From Culex pipiens pallens (taxonomy: Eukaryota > Arthropoda > Insecta > Diptera > Culicidae), in the NCBI RefSeq assembly GCF_016801865.2, contig NC_068939.1, positions 39,718,747-39,782,746 of the forward strand: a stretch of DNA of 64,000 bases, read 5' to 3'. Within the stretch, counting starts at the first letter, position 1, and each line of letters opens with the position of its first letter. Positions 49,382-61,344 of this stretch are shown here, piece after piece. The notes under the pieces were generated by a model. The model saw only the letters and a list, made by a program, of their open reading frames with translations. It made no database searches and was not told where the DNA came from. A program made the translations under genes and the position numbers.

Positions 49382-51419
49382 TCCATTAGTGGACCCCTTT
49401 CCTATAGTGGACCCTCTGAAGGGTTTTTGATGAAAAAATCAATAAAATCCCAATTTCAAGCGTGTTTTTGTCTGCAAATCTTTTATTTGGCATGTTCAGC
49501 ATCATTTAAAACAATGTTGACTGACATTGAATTGTCCTTTTTGCCAAAATAAGTGTTTTGAGTTCGACTTCTGAAATCAGCCATGGCCACTAGCATTTTC
49601 ACAACAAAACAGCATTTCTATTTTATGATTGAATTAACTATCCAATCATTTTTTGACTGGTTATTTAACTTCAGTAAGTCGAAATAATGTAAGTTTAATT
49701 AACTATACTAAAATAAAGCGAAGAACTGCTCATTTTCAAGCAAAAATTAGGGGGGTCCAATATAGGACAACGAAAATCCTAACTTTTCCAAAAGTGGACC
49801 CCTGTTAATTTAACCTCCAAAAATGAAGAAAACTGTGTATTTAAGCAAAAGTTTCTCTTAAACATACAATAAATGCTTGTTGTAATAAACCTAATTGCAT
49901 ATTTTTAAATTATGAGTATAAATATAGCTGTTTTCATGTTAAAAGTATCATAAATGCTGAAGCCGTAAGAATTTATAATTAATAAAAAACTATAGTTAAT
50001 TGTTCTTAACTGAAGCATCATAATCAAAGTTTGAAATGATATTTTATAATAATAAATCAATAACAAAACATTTTTTGAAAATAAACATGCGTAGTTTTAT
50101 CAGCAGCTGTAAACAAATCTATTGTTTTGTTTCGGTCAACTATTTATGTAATTTATATGGAAAAATGTGCATCAAAATTACTTTTTTTATCATTTTAATG
50201 TTTACAGTTGTTTTTGAAACGTTTTCTTTGATCTTTTTCGGAAATAAATTTGTTTAAATGTCTGTTAGGTTTTTTGTTGTTTTAAGCCAAATTTGTTAAC
50301 AAAACATACCGTAAACCGGGGTGACTTTGATAGGATTTCAATTTGTTTTTAGAATATTTTCCAACAGGTAAGGTTTTTCTTAAGATTATTATTTTTAAAA
50401 CATGTACTGGGGTAGACCACACAAAGTCCATGCACTATTTCGGAAAAAAAGTTTTTTCAATAATGTTTAGAAAAATAGTTACGTTAAAAATTCTTAGTTT
50501 GAATTCCGGGGTGACTTTGATAGTCATAGTTTTTCTTGTTAAAATCATATTTAAGATGTTCAAACTTCATTTGTACGTTAAATGTACCATCACTAAAGTA
50601 GCTGATATAGTATTTAAGAAAAAAAAAATCAATGTTTATATTTAGTTAACTAAGTTCATAAGCTTTTAAGCAAAATACATATAAATTTTAGGTAAAATTG
50701 TTAAAAAGTCGGAATTTTGCCTGAAATTTGTTAAAATTAGTTTTGTTTATAAAATTATCGATTTATATTGCATTTTATACTGAATTCGAAGCACGAATCA
50801 CAAGGTTTCACATTTCACATGAAATTTGTTCAACTGAAATTGCCTTTAAATTTAGAGAGTTTTTATAATTGTGTTTCAAAAACACATATTATTTATTTTT
50901 TACAAACTTTTTTAACCTTCTCCTAGTGGAAAATTGTCCAAAGAATCCGAAAATTCATTCCGTTTTCCGATTAAAAATCATGTTCATTGAGAAAATCATG
51001 ACACTTTGAGAAGTTTAAAATAATGACATTCATCAACATTTTCTTAACTATAGTTAACTAACTCTTTAAACTTGTCAAAATTTTATGAAAAGTTCTTCTT
51101 GAGGTACTTTAAACACTTCTCTACCACGGTCAGTATGTTTCTAAACCATCCCTTACGTATTTTAATTGTACTCTTCATTTTGCGGAAAAATCGCAAACCT
51201 ATCAAAGTCACCCCGGCTATCAAAGTCACCCCGTTTTACGGTATTTGTTTATGATGGAAAATCTATCTTTTATTCATTATATCTATTATAAGACCTACAC
51301 CATGCATCAAAACACCAAATATCGGCTAAATTTTGTATAAAAATAATATTTTTCCTATAGTGGACCCGGGTCCACAATCGGATTATGGACCCGGGTCCAC
51401 TATAGGAAAAGGGGGTCCA
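49382..51419. mobile_element. TIR element B (CCTATAGTGGACCC)
   Basis: The left end has TTAGTGGACCCCTTTCCTAT and continues AGTGGACCC; the right end gives a matching inverted copy around 51396-51419. TA lies at 49380-49381 and 51420-51421. Internal variants occur near 49750 and 49790, and a palindromic double copy near 51355-51410. About 1.1 kb once the nested element A is removed. Confidence 0.65.
50307..51243 (-). mobile_element. TIR element A, copy 2, nested in element B
   Basis: Also 937 bp with flanking TA, in the opposite orientation to 14811-15747 and colinear with it. It has the word once at left, once inside (about 50505-50523) and twice in tandem at right. It interrupts element B (49382-51419), so it inserted later. 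Confidence 0.75.
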
Positions 51420-51559
51420 TAACAGGCAAAAAAAACTTTTTTTTTTCAAATGGCTATTTTTCTGCTCAAAAACAAATTACTGATGAAACAAATAGTCAAA
51501 ATTGTTCAAAAGATTTAAGATTTCCTTGTTTTGTACAAAGGGTTATGAAACAGTGCTTA

Positions 51560-53220
51560 GAATATTGAAAAAATGTGAAAAATGCGCGTCGGCTCTACTA
51601 GGGGGTCCACCTCGGGGCAAGACAGTGAGCAAGGGAGTTACTCTTGTTACTCTAAGTTCCTCCCGTTTCCTCTACTTTGCTCCCGTTGCTCAGAAATTTT
51701 ACTTTTGACAGTTTCCCATCTCATTCTTCTTGGTTGCTCTACATTCCTCCCGATTCCCGATTGCTCCCGTTTGCTCTCGGTTGCTCTGGTTGCTTCAGGA
51801 GAAATCTCTCTGGAGAGAGCAAAAAATGAGAGAAGAGCAAAACAACAAAATGACATTTCGTTGTTTATTTACACATTTTCCAGATTGAGTCGACTCGCTC
51901 AAAGAAATTTGTCGAATATTTTCTGTTCCTAGTCTGTTCTTTTAACCCCTGGCCAGGTTGCCTGGCAAGATTGGCCATATTGCACTGGAAGTGTCCCGCG
52001 TAGACCGACGGCGGATACAGAATCGATGAAACCTCCGTAAAGAATCTATCGCATCTTCGGTACTTTTAACTCCCGGCGTACGGATATGTAGGCGGCAAGA
52101 GCGAAAGGCAATCCGACGGTGGCAACGACGGCTACAAAGTCGTCCGCGGCAAGTTGGTGCTGATTGTCGGGTTGGGAAGGAAATAAAATGGCCTCCAGAG
52201 GCTGGTCGGTGTCCAGTTCCCGGTCGAAAGTACCGATCCGGAAACTGTTCGGCTATAGCAGCGGGGATTTGAACGAGAAGCAAGTTTCAATAACGTAATG
52301 GACAAGAAAAAAAGTGCTACATTCCAACCGCCAGACCATGTCCGCTCTGGTCAAACTGAGGCGTTGTGTAAGGCACCCTGGCGAATCCCTCAGCATCGAG
52401 CTATCACGTTCTGGTGGTTATGTTCGAAATGATGCACATGAGTTGTCGGAGATTTCGCTGCTGGATTTGTGGCGCGGTGTTTCCTGCGTACTCGGTCCAC
52501 GCTCCTTTTCGAACCATAAGTTTCTACCACATGATCGGTCGGGGCTATGATAGAACGATGCTGAAACTCCTTGACAATCTTGATTTTAATCTGGACGTTT
52601 TGCTTTACCGCGACTATTCCCTCAAGCAAATGGCCATTCTTGTCGCTTCGGAACAGAGATGGGAATCGACTGTACGGGGCTAAAGGATTAGAGGACGCGA
52701 TGCTCTTGTACAAAAAAGCATCTGCTTTGCTGAAGGATTGTGGGTAATTTAATTTTGAGTAGAGAGAGTTCGAGTTTGCACTAGCAAGGCCCAGGCTGGC
52801 ACGAATCAACAAAACCCCACCCCACCCCTCGGAAAACCAATTTTATTTATCAACACAAGAGTAGAATAATTACATTCGCATTATATTACAACATAATCTG
52901 TCAGCATATTACGACGGAAACACGATTTCCAGGTAACCTTTTCCGCCTTCAGTACCTGTGCCCGACCAACGGTGCACTTGTCCTTGGCCTTGGTCAGTAC
53001 ATCGGTTAGTACGGTCATGTCAGTTCAGTTCACTCAGATGTCCAAGGGAGTCAGTAGCTCCTGATATTGATGCGCCTCGCTCTATGACCGTTCCAACCTT
53101 GTGTTCCCGCACGGAACCAGATTTCCAAGCATGATCTGGCGGAGGAGGAAGATAAAAAAAATTAGATGAGCAATGCTCGAGTAAAACGACCCCAAAACAT
53201 GGATGATCTAACAACCCAAT
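51560..53220. other. GC-richer intronic block with several short open frames
   Basis: This block is clearly richer in G+C than the flanking transposon-rich DNA. Its first part (51640-51800) is a degenerate run of TTGCTC/CTCCCG words. The rest has overlapping open frames on both strands, of which the minus-strand 140-codon frame 52390-52812 is the longest. None is recognisable. It may be a decayed nested gene, a retrocopy or an older transposon. Confidence 0.3.
52881..53018 (-). CDS. possible 45-codon ORF or pseudo-exon, unrecognised
   Basis: ATG at 53018-53016 opens a 45-residue Lys/Val-rich frame (MTVLTDVLTKAKDKCTVGRA at its start) ending in TAA at 52881. It sits in the GC-richer block inside Pde8 intron 1. 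Its codon choice looks coding-like, but upstream sequence is stopped in frame and no family is recognised. A decayed retrocopy or a nested-gene exon are both possible. Confidence 0.15.
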   Translation of the reverse strand: MTVLTDVLTKAKDKCTVGRAQVLKAEKVTWKSCFRRNMLTDYVVI

Positions 53221-53229
53221 CAAAATTTA

Positions 53230-53415
53230 TAAGCACTTAAGTGCAATTTATACGCTTTTTTAGGCCGGACCTCAGATATTTTGATAAAAACGTTGTCCGG
53301 ATGTTATCGTTGGATACGTAAACAAAATACCTTTTTAAATGATTCCTGACATCTGAGAGCTCAATCAAAAGTAAATGAATGAGAGGAAAGCACCAACCAC
53401 CATATGGTGGATTAA
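53230..53415 (-). repeat. ACTTAATCCACC family, short copy
   Basis: Ends with GAAAGCACCAACCACC and TGGTGGATTAAGT, the complement of the family start; the other end carries CACTTAAGTGCA. Confidence 0.5.
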
Positions 53416-54721
53416 GTAACGTTTTTAATTTGAATATACTTCCTGAAAGAAAAACACCTAAACAAAATATTTTTGGAAAGTTGTAAAAATGTCCCAATCT
53501 TTGAAACTGGGTCAATTAGTTTCTGAGATACAGACTCACAACAAAACGGATCGATGAAAGTTAATTTGTTGCAGTGTTACATAAGGGTTTTTTTTCTATT
53601 GCATGACGCAGTTTGAAGGGGTTAGGGGTCGAAAGCAGATGGGAGGGAGGGGGTCCACAATGTTTAATTTTTCGTGTCGTAATTAAAGAAGGCCCCCCTA
53701 ATACGTCTGTAATTTTCAACTGATGATATAGCGGAAACTAATGGTCCGATTATAATTGTTTAAAATTGAATTGCCTTTGTTTTTTATGTTAGTTAGGTTT
53801 ACTCTGTTGAATAATGTTGATTTGAATGATGATGATGATGAATGATGATGTAACATTTAATGAATATCAAACATGATAAACCAGTTAGTCAAATTTTCCA
53901 TAAATATTTCATAAAATAATTACATATTTTACCAGTATTTAGGTATGATTTAACAATTGACGCAAAGTAACCAATAACAAAAAGTTTTTTTTTGTCTCAC
54001 CATTACGTGCATTGTTCCACAATTTGGTTGAAGTTAGTAGCCGGACTACCGGGTTACAATCAAACATGTATACAATGATCGAGCCTTCAAGATAATTTTT
54101 CAAAGATAGTTAGGATCTTGATGAAACTGTCTTCAAAAGTTTTTATTAGACAAATATAATACAGTAACACCATCATTTGTTAAATTTCAATAAACAATGA
54201 AATCAAAACATAATGACTTTTAGTACCGCTACTTAGCAAAACAGAAGAGTCCCATTAACCCATAAAACCCTTCTTATTGCACCGAAGTGCAAGTCGAGAG
54301 CCAAGAACTTTACAGAAACAACACGGCAAGAACTATTATGCAAGTTATGCTTGCTCTTAATGGATTCCACTTTGTAAGCATAATAACTCTCTGCTCCGTG
54401 AAGGCTCGGATAGAGTCAGTTGGAATGGAATTGTTCAGCAGAATGATGCTGCTCGCTCTGATTAATATGGATGCACTGGCATTGAGATAATGAGAAATGA
54501 TACGGGCAAGGTTGCTGTGGAGCAAGTTTAGCCCCTTCGGATAAGTTGTATGAGTGGAGTGCATTTGTAAGTCAATTACCAAGGTAGCAAGTAGCTGTAG
54601 CTCAGTAGTCATTTTAAGTTTCACAATTGAATCCCAAGCACCGTAGCTGTTACCAATAGTTCACCGATTGTTCTAAATTACAAAGCTGATTCAAATTTTC
54701 CGTTTCTGCTACATTTTCCAG

Positions 54722-54812
54722 GATTGCATCAAAAAGGACTCAATCGTGTCAATTACCGGTCTCGGGCCGGTTTCCGTCGTTTCCAGCGTGCTGCGTCGAC
54801 CAACTATTGGAA
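54722..54812 (+). CDS. Pde8: PDE8-type phosphodiesterase, second coding exon
   Basis: A 91-nt exon preceded by CTACATTTTCCAG and followed by GTAAGTAA, both strong splice signals. Read in phase 0, which matches the end of the upstream exon, it encodes 30 residues beginning DCIKKDSIVSITGLG and ending RRPTIG, leaving one base of the next codon. The KKDSIV-x-x-x-x-LG...SVxRR pattern matches my recollection of the region upstream of the receiver-like and PAS domains in Drosophila Pde8. The block is open, GC-richer than its flanks, and has no repeat similarity elsewhere in the window. No downstream exon encoding the receiver-like, PAS or HD-type catalytic domain was found before 64000, so the next intron is at least 9.2 kb. 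Confidence 0.75.
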
Positions 54813-56009
54813 GTAAGTAAACTCGAAACTGAAACTGAAAATTATAACTAGGTTGTAAAGAAGGGGTGTTATTACATTCAAATTGCGCCGAGTAGCGCTG
54901 ATGGTTTCGAGACATCAAGTTGCTATCAAACACTTCCACCCACTACTCTCGAATACGCCTACAGTTATGTAACTCTCTCGTCACGATCGGCGGGGGATGT
55001 ATATGAGGTTGGCTGGTGACAAAACATTTCGCACTTCTGATGGGGGTGGTTTTTTGAGTTGATTTTCGGTTATCAAACAATTTGTTCAAAATACTTTTTT
55101 GATTGGTAGTTGTTATTAAAAAAAAATTAAACTATCTTAAAATCTCAAACAAGTCCAACCACTAGCAAATTACCCCAACCCCAACAATGTTGTGCGACGA
55201 CAGCGTCGATAAAATGTGTATAATATACCTCTTGATAGGAAAAGCACTTGTACGATATCGTCGTTTATTAATTTACAAAAGGAAACGTGCTCGTCGCTCC
55301 GGAAAACCATCGAACAGCGATAGCTCACGCAAGGAAAATCGATTTTCGTAATGTGATATTATTTTCCTCTAACCCTATACGCGGGCAGCCCTCCTCAAGC
55401 TCAACTGGCATCACCGCCGAGGAGGCAAATCTTGGGAAATAAATCACCTGAAATTAAACTTATTAATAGCTCAATCTGCTCGCGTATACTGTTATGCACC
55501 AGTTGTCGTGAAATCTCTTCATCATAAGCGGTGGAATGCGGCTTTATGACGCTCGGGTTTGACAGTATTTTTGAGGGAAATTGCTTGGGTTAGGGCCAAA
55601 TTTATCCGCTAAACGGGCGAGAGTTGGCATGGGCTGTAAAATTTGTATTTTGATAGGGAACATACGTTTTAGGACCGTAACTAAATATGCACCAATGGTG
55701 ATGAAATGTGTTGCTTGAAGTTGAAAGTGGGTGAAAACTGTTTGTCAAACCTTTTATTTTGTCTTTTGTCATCAAGAAAGTATTACTTACAACATGTAAG
55801 ATTTCCGTTAATTATCTTTCATCAGTTGACGAAAATTTAGGCCATTTTTGCTAGGACTGAGAATGGAGCAGATCAAACTAAACCATTTAGTTTGATAACC
55901 TTCCAATGACCAGTTTCATACTACCTTTTCAAATGATAGGCTAGATTTTTGAAACTTCTAACTATTTTCCGAAAAGCCATTTTCTGAACCACCCTAACAC
56001 GACGTAGGC

Positions 56010-56308
56010 CAACCTAATGGGGTAATTCTCTACCAAATCACACGAAATCGGAAAAAGTTGCCCCGACCCCTCTTCGATTTGCGTGAAACTTTGTCCTAAG
56101 GGGTAACTTTTGTCACTGATAACGAATCCGAGGTCCGTTTTTTGATATCTCGTGACGGAGGGGCGGTACGACCCCTTCCATTTTTGAACATGCGAAAAAA
56201 GATGTGTTTTTCAATAATTTGCAGCCTGAAACGGTGATGGGATAGAAATTTGGTGTCAAAGGGACTTTTATGTAAAATTAGACGCCTGATTTGATGACGT
56301 ACTCAGAA
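56010..56308 (+). repeat. foldback element H2, left-arm fragment
   Basis: Colinear with 29105-29405 (TTGCCCCGACCCCTCTTCGA, GGGGCGGTACGACCCCTTCC) and cut off by the retroposon tail at 56309. Confidence 0.75.
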
Positions 56309-57575
56309 TTAAGCATAAGCATAAGCATAGGTGCCCACCCGCAGTTGCTACTCCGTTATTGACCAGGACCTCCAGAAGTTACATCCACGAGCCGTGGAAG
56401 ATGAGTGGGTGCTATCTTTCCTCGCTTCGCAACTTCTCAAAGGCCCCTATCATGCTGATCAATACCGGCGCCGGCCACGACCAGTGGTAGAGTCACGGGG
56501 AAGTGGATGGGAATGTTAGTCCGATACTTGAGTGATAGAGACCGCCCAATCGACTGCTTCTCCGACAAAGTATCACATGAGTTTTGAGGGGGTTAGTAGA
56601 TGGGTATGAGGTCAGGATTCACGAGTGGCAGTGATGTGACCATGAGCATTTTGTTTATCGGTTGAAATTTTAAATCTTAGGCAGCCGGCTGCGGAAAGAT
56701 AAATAATTGATTATTTAAAAAGTTTGTTTTAATCGAACGCGTGCCAACCGAGCGGTAGTGCTATGGGCTGGACTTATCAGCATATTTTTACTGTTGGTAC
56801 AATTAAGATAACGCGAGCAAATGTCAAAAATAGTAGATGAGTTAATACTAAAGCTGCCAGTTGGAATAAATTATTACGATCAACGAATATAAACGAAAAG
56901 AAAACAGGACACCACGTAACCGATTGTAATGAAATTAAAACAATAACTTAAACGAACTTAACCGGCGGCGTGCCTTCCTATCAACGATGATAAAAGAAGG
57001 ACTTATAAATTTAAAATATAAAAAGACTCCAAAAAACACGTTGCATAGTAACCGCGAAGTCCCGCTACTCACAATCGAATCCGAAAGATAGCTATCTAGA
57101 ATTTTAAATATAGTATTAATATGACCGCGATCCTCCAGAAATTCTTCGTCGGCGTGCCTTCCGATCAACGGTGATGTAAGAAGGGTTTTATTCATTAAAA
57201 TGATTTTATATCATAAGCCTTAAAACATATTCGTCGGCGTGCCTTCCGATCATCGATGATATAGAAAGGACTTAATCCAGCAATACGACTTGCTTGTCTC
57301 GAAAAAAAAAGAATTCGGATCGTTTCTATCGAAAACTATGTAAAGAGAACAAAAATAAACTCATTGGCCAACGAACGCGCGAACTAAAAATAAAGAAAAA
57401 AGAAGAAGAAGACCAATCACCCCATGCACACAAACAGCGACACAAAAGAGATGAAAACAACACGAATCAGAAGAAATCCAATCACCCCATGTACACAAAT
57501 AGCGACACAAAAGAGATGGAAAATAACACGAAAAAACAGGAATGCGCGACAAATCTTTCGACCCATCGTTGGTTA
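56309..57575 (-). mobile_element. stem-loop retroposon, copy 3 (longest)
   Basis: Begins with (AAGCAT)n joined directly to a foldback fragment. Three closely spaced stem-loop units lie near 56960-57002, 57147-57190 and 57229-57272, each GGCGTGCCTTCC...GAAGG(A/G). A ~66-bp tandem duplication (57412-57472 and 57478-57540) lies at the element's 5' side. No intact long ORF; the right boundary is approximate. Confidence 0.6.
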
Positions 57576-57772
57576 GGTAATTAAGAGACCTTTCCAACGA
57601 GTCCACAACATTGAAGATCTGGCAACCCTGTCTCAAGTTATGATCACTTAAGTTATATCTGTGTACTTATTTTTCTGGATCTAATAAATAGCTGAAATAT
57701 GTGTCCAATCCACTCATATTACCCATTGTTGGTAAAAAGTGAGGAAGGCATCAACCACATAGGTGGATTAAG
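57560..57772 (-). repeat. ACTTAATCCACC family, copy 3
   Basis: Ends GAGGAAGGCATCAACCACAT then AGGTGGATTAAGT. Contains ACATTGAAGATCTGGCAA, also present at 11586-11603. Confidence 0.5.
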
Positions 57773-58585
57773 TTAGTTTTTTTTTATAATTTTCGATTGA
57801 TTATTTTCGAATTTTGATGATTCCGAAAGTAAAAGATGTTTTTATTTGAATTATTTGAAATGAAATTTTGGGATTTTCTACATGTATGTAACCCCTTAAA
57901 ATCGATTCCAGATTGGAAATTTATACAATCAACTGAAATCAATTTGAAATACATTCACCTGCGTCTGCAATCATTATTAGCATGTTTTGGTTGGTTAAAA
58001 AATCTTTTGAATTTTTGAGAATTTGGGATGTACAGTACCGCAAAAAATTGTTTTTTGCTGAAATTTTTGTTTTCATAAAATCTTACATATGTTGAAAACT
58101 GATGATTGCCAAACGACTGAAAATTTTAAAACAACGTTTTCATGCAAATATTATATTTGTTTTTGCGTTTTGAGTGTCTCTTGACTCAAAGCGGTTTTAA
58201 AGACACCCAGAAAGAAAAACAAATTGTTTATAGGACCTTTAAAACACTCTAGAAATTTGTAGAACATCTCAAAATTTTAGGAAATGGCCCCAAAGAGATA
58301 CAGGATGATTTATGAAGTCTACTTTTTTCGGCAAATTTTCAAAACCTTTGCCATTCCTAGCGCTTTGCGTTGTTCTACATAGTTGTTCTACGGACCAAAA
58401 CCTATGACAAATCTCTAAGACCAGATTTTTTTTTCCAGAAATGTAGAAGAAGAGTTAAAAATCAATCAATTTAAATTCCATCCAAATAAGCATCAAAGCT
58501 TAAGTGCAGAGAGCTCTAAATTCCACTATATATAATACATTAGAGTGATCCAAATCCGGGCCTGAAATCAAAGATGGGCCCAAAT

Positions 58586-58965
58586 CAAATTTTTCGCTCT
58601 ACAGCATTGCCTTGGCGTTCTCGATTGCGAGATTCCTACTCGAAATTAGGTGTTAGAAGGCTTGATTGCTGAGGCAATTGCAAACCTCTTTTTACACCTT
58701 AGCTTCCATCCACCCCGGGATTCGAACTGACGACCGTTGGATTGTGAGTCCAACTGCCTACCAGCGACTCCACCGAGGCAGGACCCAGGGAGACGACTCC
58801 TACACCTGGATTGAGCTATCGACCAAACCTCTAGGTTAGACCGGGCCAACATTTACTTCCCCTTCCGACGGAAGGCGTGATCAGACAAATCTTTTGGGAT
58901 CGAACCCAGGCCGACTGGGTGAAAGGCAATCACGCTTACCCCTAAACCTAAATCTTTTCGTCGGA
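58586..58965 (-). mobile_element. SINE with two tRNA-like regions, copy 3 (full)
   Basis: On the minus strand, an A/B-box pair (TAGGTTTAGGGG; GGTTCGATCCC) is followed by the spacer, then a second pair (TGGAGTCGCTGG; AGTTCGAATCC) and the 3' body. It is the best-preserved dimer in the window. A 3'-body fragment of the same family in the opposite orientation follows immediately at about 58965-59035. Confidence 0.7.
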
Positions 58966-59669
58966 CACCTAGTTTCAAATAGGAATCTCGCAGTCGAGAA
59001 CGCAAGGCAATCCTGTAGTTAAAAATGAACTAGCTAAAAAAATATCTTAAACTTTATTTTAAAACTAGAATAGCGAATCATTTTTTAACATTATGTACCA
59101 ACTATTTTAAAAAAAGAACGCAAAAAAAAAATAACCTTCAAGCCGACTTTAATCAGCCATAAATGGTTTCACGCCTGATACGTCAAACAATTAATTTGTC
59201 AGTCTCGTAACAAATTGCGCCAACACCACCAGACGCCAACCGATGCGACGTCACGACGCTTTCGACGTGAAACGCCAAAATACGCATAGGAATGTCGTCG
59301 GAGCGCGGCATCTTTGAGTAGCAAAATGTACCTTATGGTTCTTGTTTCGAAAAAAAAGTTTGCAGAGTTAATTTAATTTTAGTTAATTTATGTTATTTTT
59401 TTCGTTATATTTTGAAAATTATTTTTATTTTTTAAGACAATTTCGTATCAAAGACGCTTCGCGAAAGGCAACAGAACCTAACAAAGTGCCACTAATTAAA
59501 AGTGACGCTAGCGCTAATGAGACGTAACCAAAACAAAATTTATGTCAACTCACGCCAGGCAGGGGGGTTGGTTAGCTGAGTCGTTTGAAAGGATGAAGTG
59601 GCGCGCAAACAGTTGGTAACAAATTGCCATTCGCAAATTCCATCCTTCTCATCGATCGTGCAGTGACAT

Positions 59670-61340
59670 TTTTAATAATTTTCATTGACTTTCAATAATT
59701 TAAAATAAATTTCATTGATTTTCAATAAAATTCAATAATATGCAAAAATATTCAATGATATTCAATAATTTTTAATAATTTTCAATAATTTTCAATAATT
59801 TTCAATAATTTTCAATAATTTTCAATAATTTTCAATAATTTTCAAAAAAAAATCACAATTTTCATAATTTTTATAACATAAAAAACAATAATTTTCAAAA
59901 AATTTCAACAATTTCCAATAATTTTCAATTATATTCAATGATTTTCGCAAATTTCATTGAATTTCAATAATTTTCAATATTTTGATGATTTTGATAATTT
60001 TTAATAATTTTCAATAATTTTCAAAAAAAAAATTCACAATTTTCATAATTTTTGTAACATAAAAAACAATAATTTTAAACAATTTCCAATAATTTTCAAT
60101 TATTTTCGCAATTTTTCGCAAAATTTTCATTGAATTTCAATAATTTTCAATTTTTTTTTTTATAATTTCAATAATTTCGATAATTTTCAATAACTGTCAT
60201 AATATTTGAAGAAATTCAATAATTATTATTAATTTTTAATATTTTTGAATAATTTCCGATTACTTTCAATAATTTTCACTTGAAAAATATAATTAATAAC
60301 TTTCTATAATTATTCATACATTTCAAAAATAATCAATAACTTTCAATTATTCTCAATGTTTTTAAATAATTACAGTTTTTATCATTTTAAATTTCTTTTT
60401 TTATTTTCGCTTTGTTAGTTTGAATAGTTTGAATTCAAAAAATCAAACTTTTTCAATAATTTTCAATAATTTTCAATTAATTTCAATAATTTTCAATAAT
60501 TTTCAATGAATTTCAATAATTTTAAATAATTTTCAATATTTTTCAATAATTTTCAATCATTTTCAATAATTTTCAATAATTTTCAATATTGAAAATTATT
60601 GAAAATTATTGAAAATTATTGAAAATGATTGAAAATAATTTTCAATAATTTTCAATAATTTTCAATAACTCTCAATACTTTTCAATAATTTTCAATAATT
60701 TTCAATAATTTTCGATTATTTTTTAATATCTTTCAATAAATTTTAATAATTTTCAAAAAAATTCAATAATTTTCAATAATTTTCAATGATTTTCATAAAT
60801 TTTCAATAATTTTCAATAATTTTAAATAATTTTCAATATATTTGAAAAACTTTCAACATTTTTCAATAACTTTGAATAATTTTGAATTATTTTCAAAACA
60901 AAAATTCAATTTTTTTTTGATTATTTTCAATCATTTTCAGTAATTTTGAATAATTTTCAACAATAATTTTTCAAAATAATTTATTTCAATAATTTTTAAC
61001 TATTTTGAATGATATTAATAGTTTTTTTTATAAATTTTCTAGAATTTTCAGTAATTTTTAAATAGTTTTCAATAACCTCAATAGTTTTCAATAATTTTGA
61101 ATAGTTTTCAATAACTTTCAATAGTTTTCAATAATTTTGAATAGTTTTCATTAATTTTCAATAATTTTCAATAATATTCAATAATATTCAATAATATTCA
61201 ATAATATTCAATAATATTCAATAATATTCAATAATATTCAATAATATTCAATAATATTCAATAATATTCAATAATATTCAATAATATTCAATAATATTTA
61301 ATAATATTCAATAATATTCAATAATATTCAATAATTTGCA
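59670..61340. repeat. 10-bp AT satellite (TTTTCAATAA), block 1
   Basis: About 1.7 kb built from degenerate TTTTCAATAA, with a late homogeneous run of ATAATATTCA (about 61165-61335). A local inversion near 60585-60640 makes a hairpin. Confidence 0.9.
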
Positions 61341-61344
61341 TTTT

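Larger units (their letters stand above)
45830..54721 (+). other. Pde8: Pde8 intron 1
   Basis: The interval between the two recognised coding exons, bounded by GTAATT at 45830 and TTTTCCAG at 54721. It contains a 5'-truncated retrotransposon (46702-47137), foldback-family fragments (47600-48750), nested TIR elements (49382-51419) and a GC-richer block of unclear nature (51560-53220). Confidence 0.65.

Noticed and set aside
52390..52812. 140-codon minus-strand open frame
   Set aside because: The opposite strand is also open and neither is recognisable; kept only as part of a GC-rich island.
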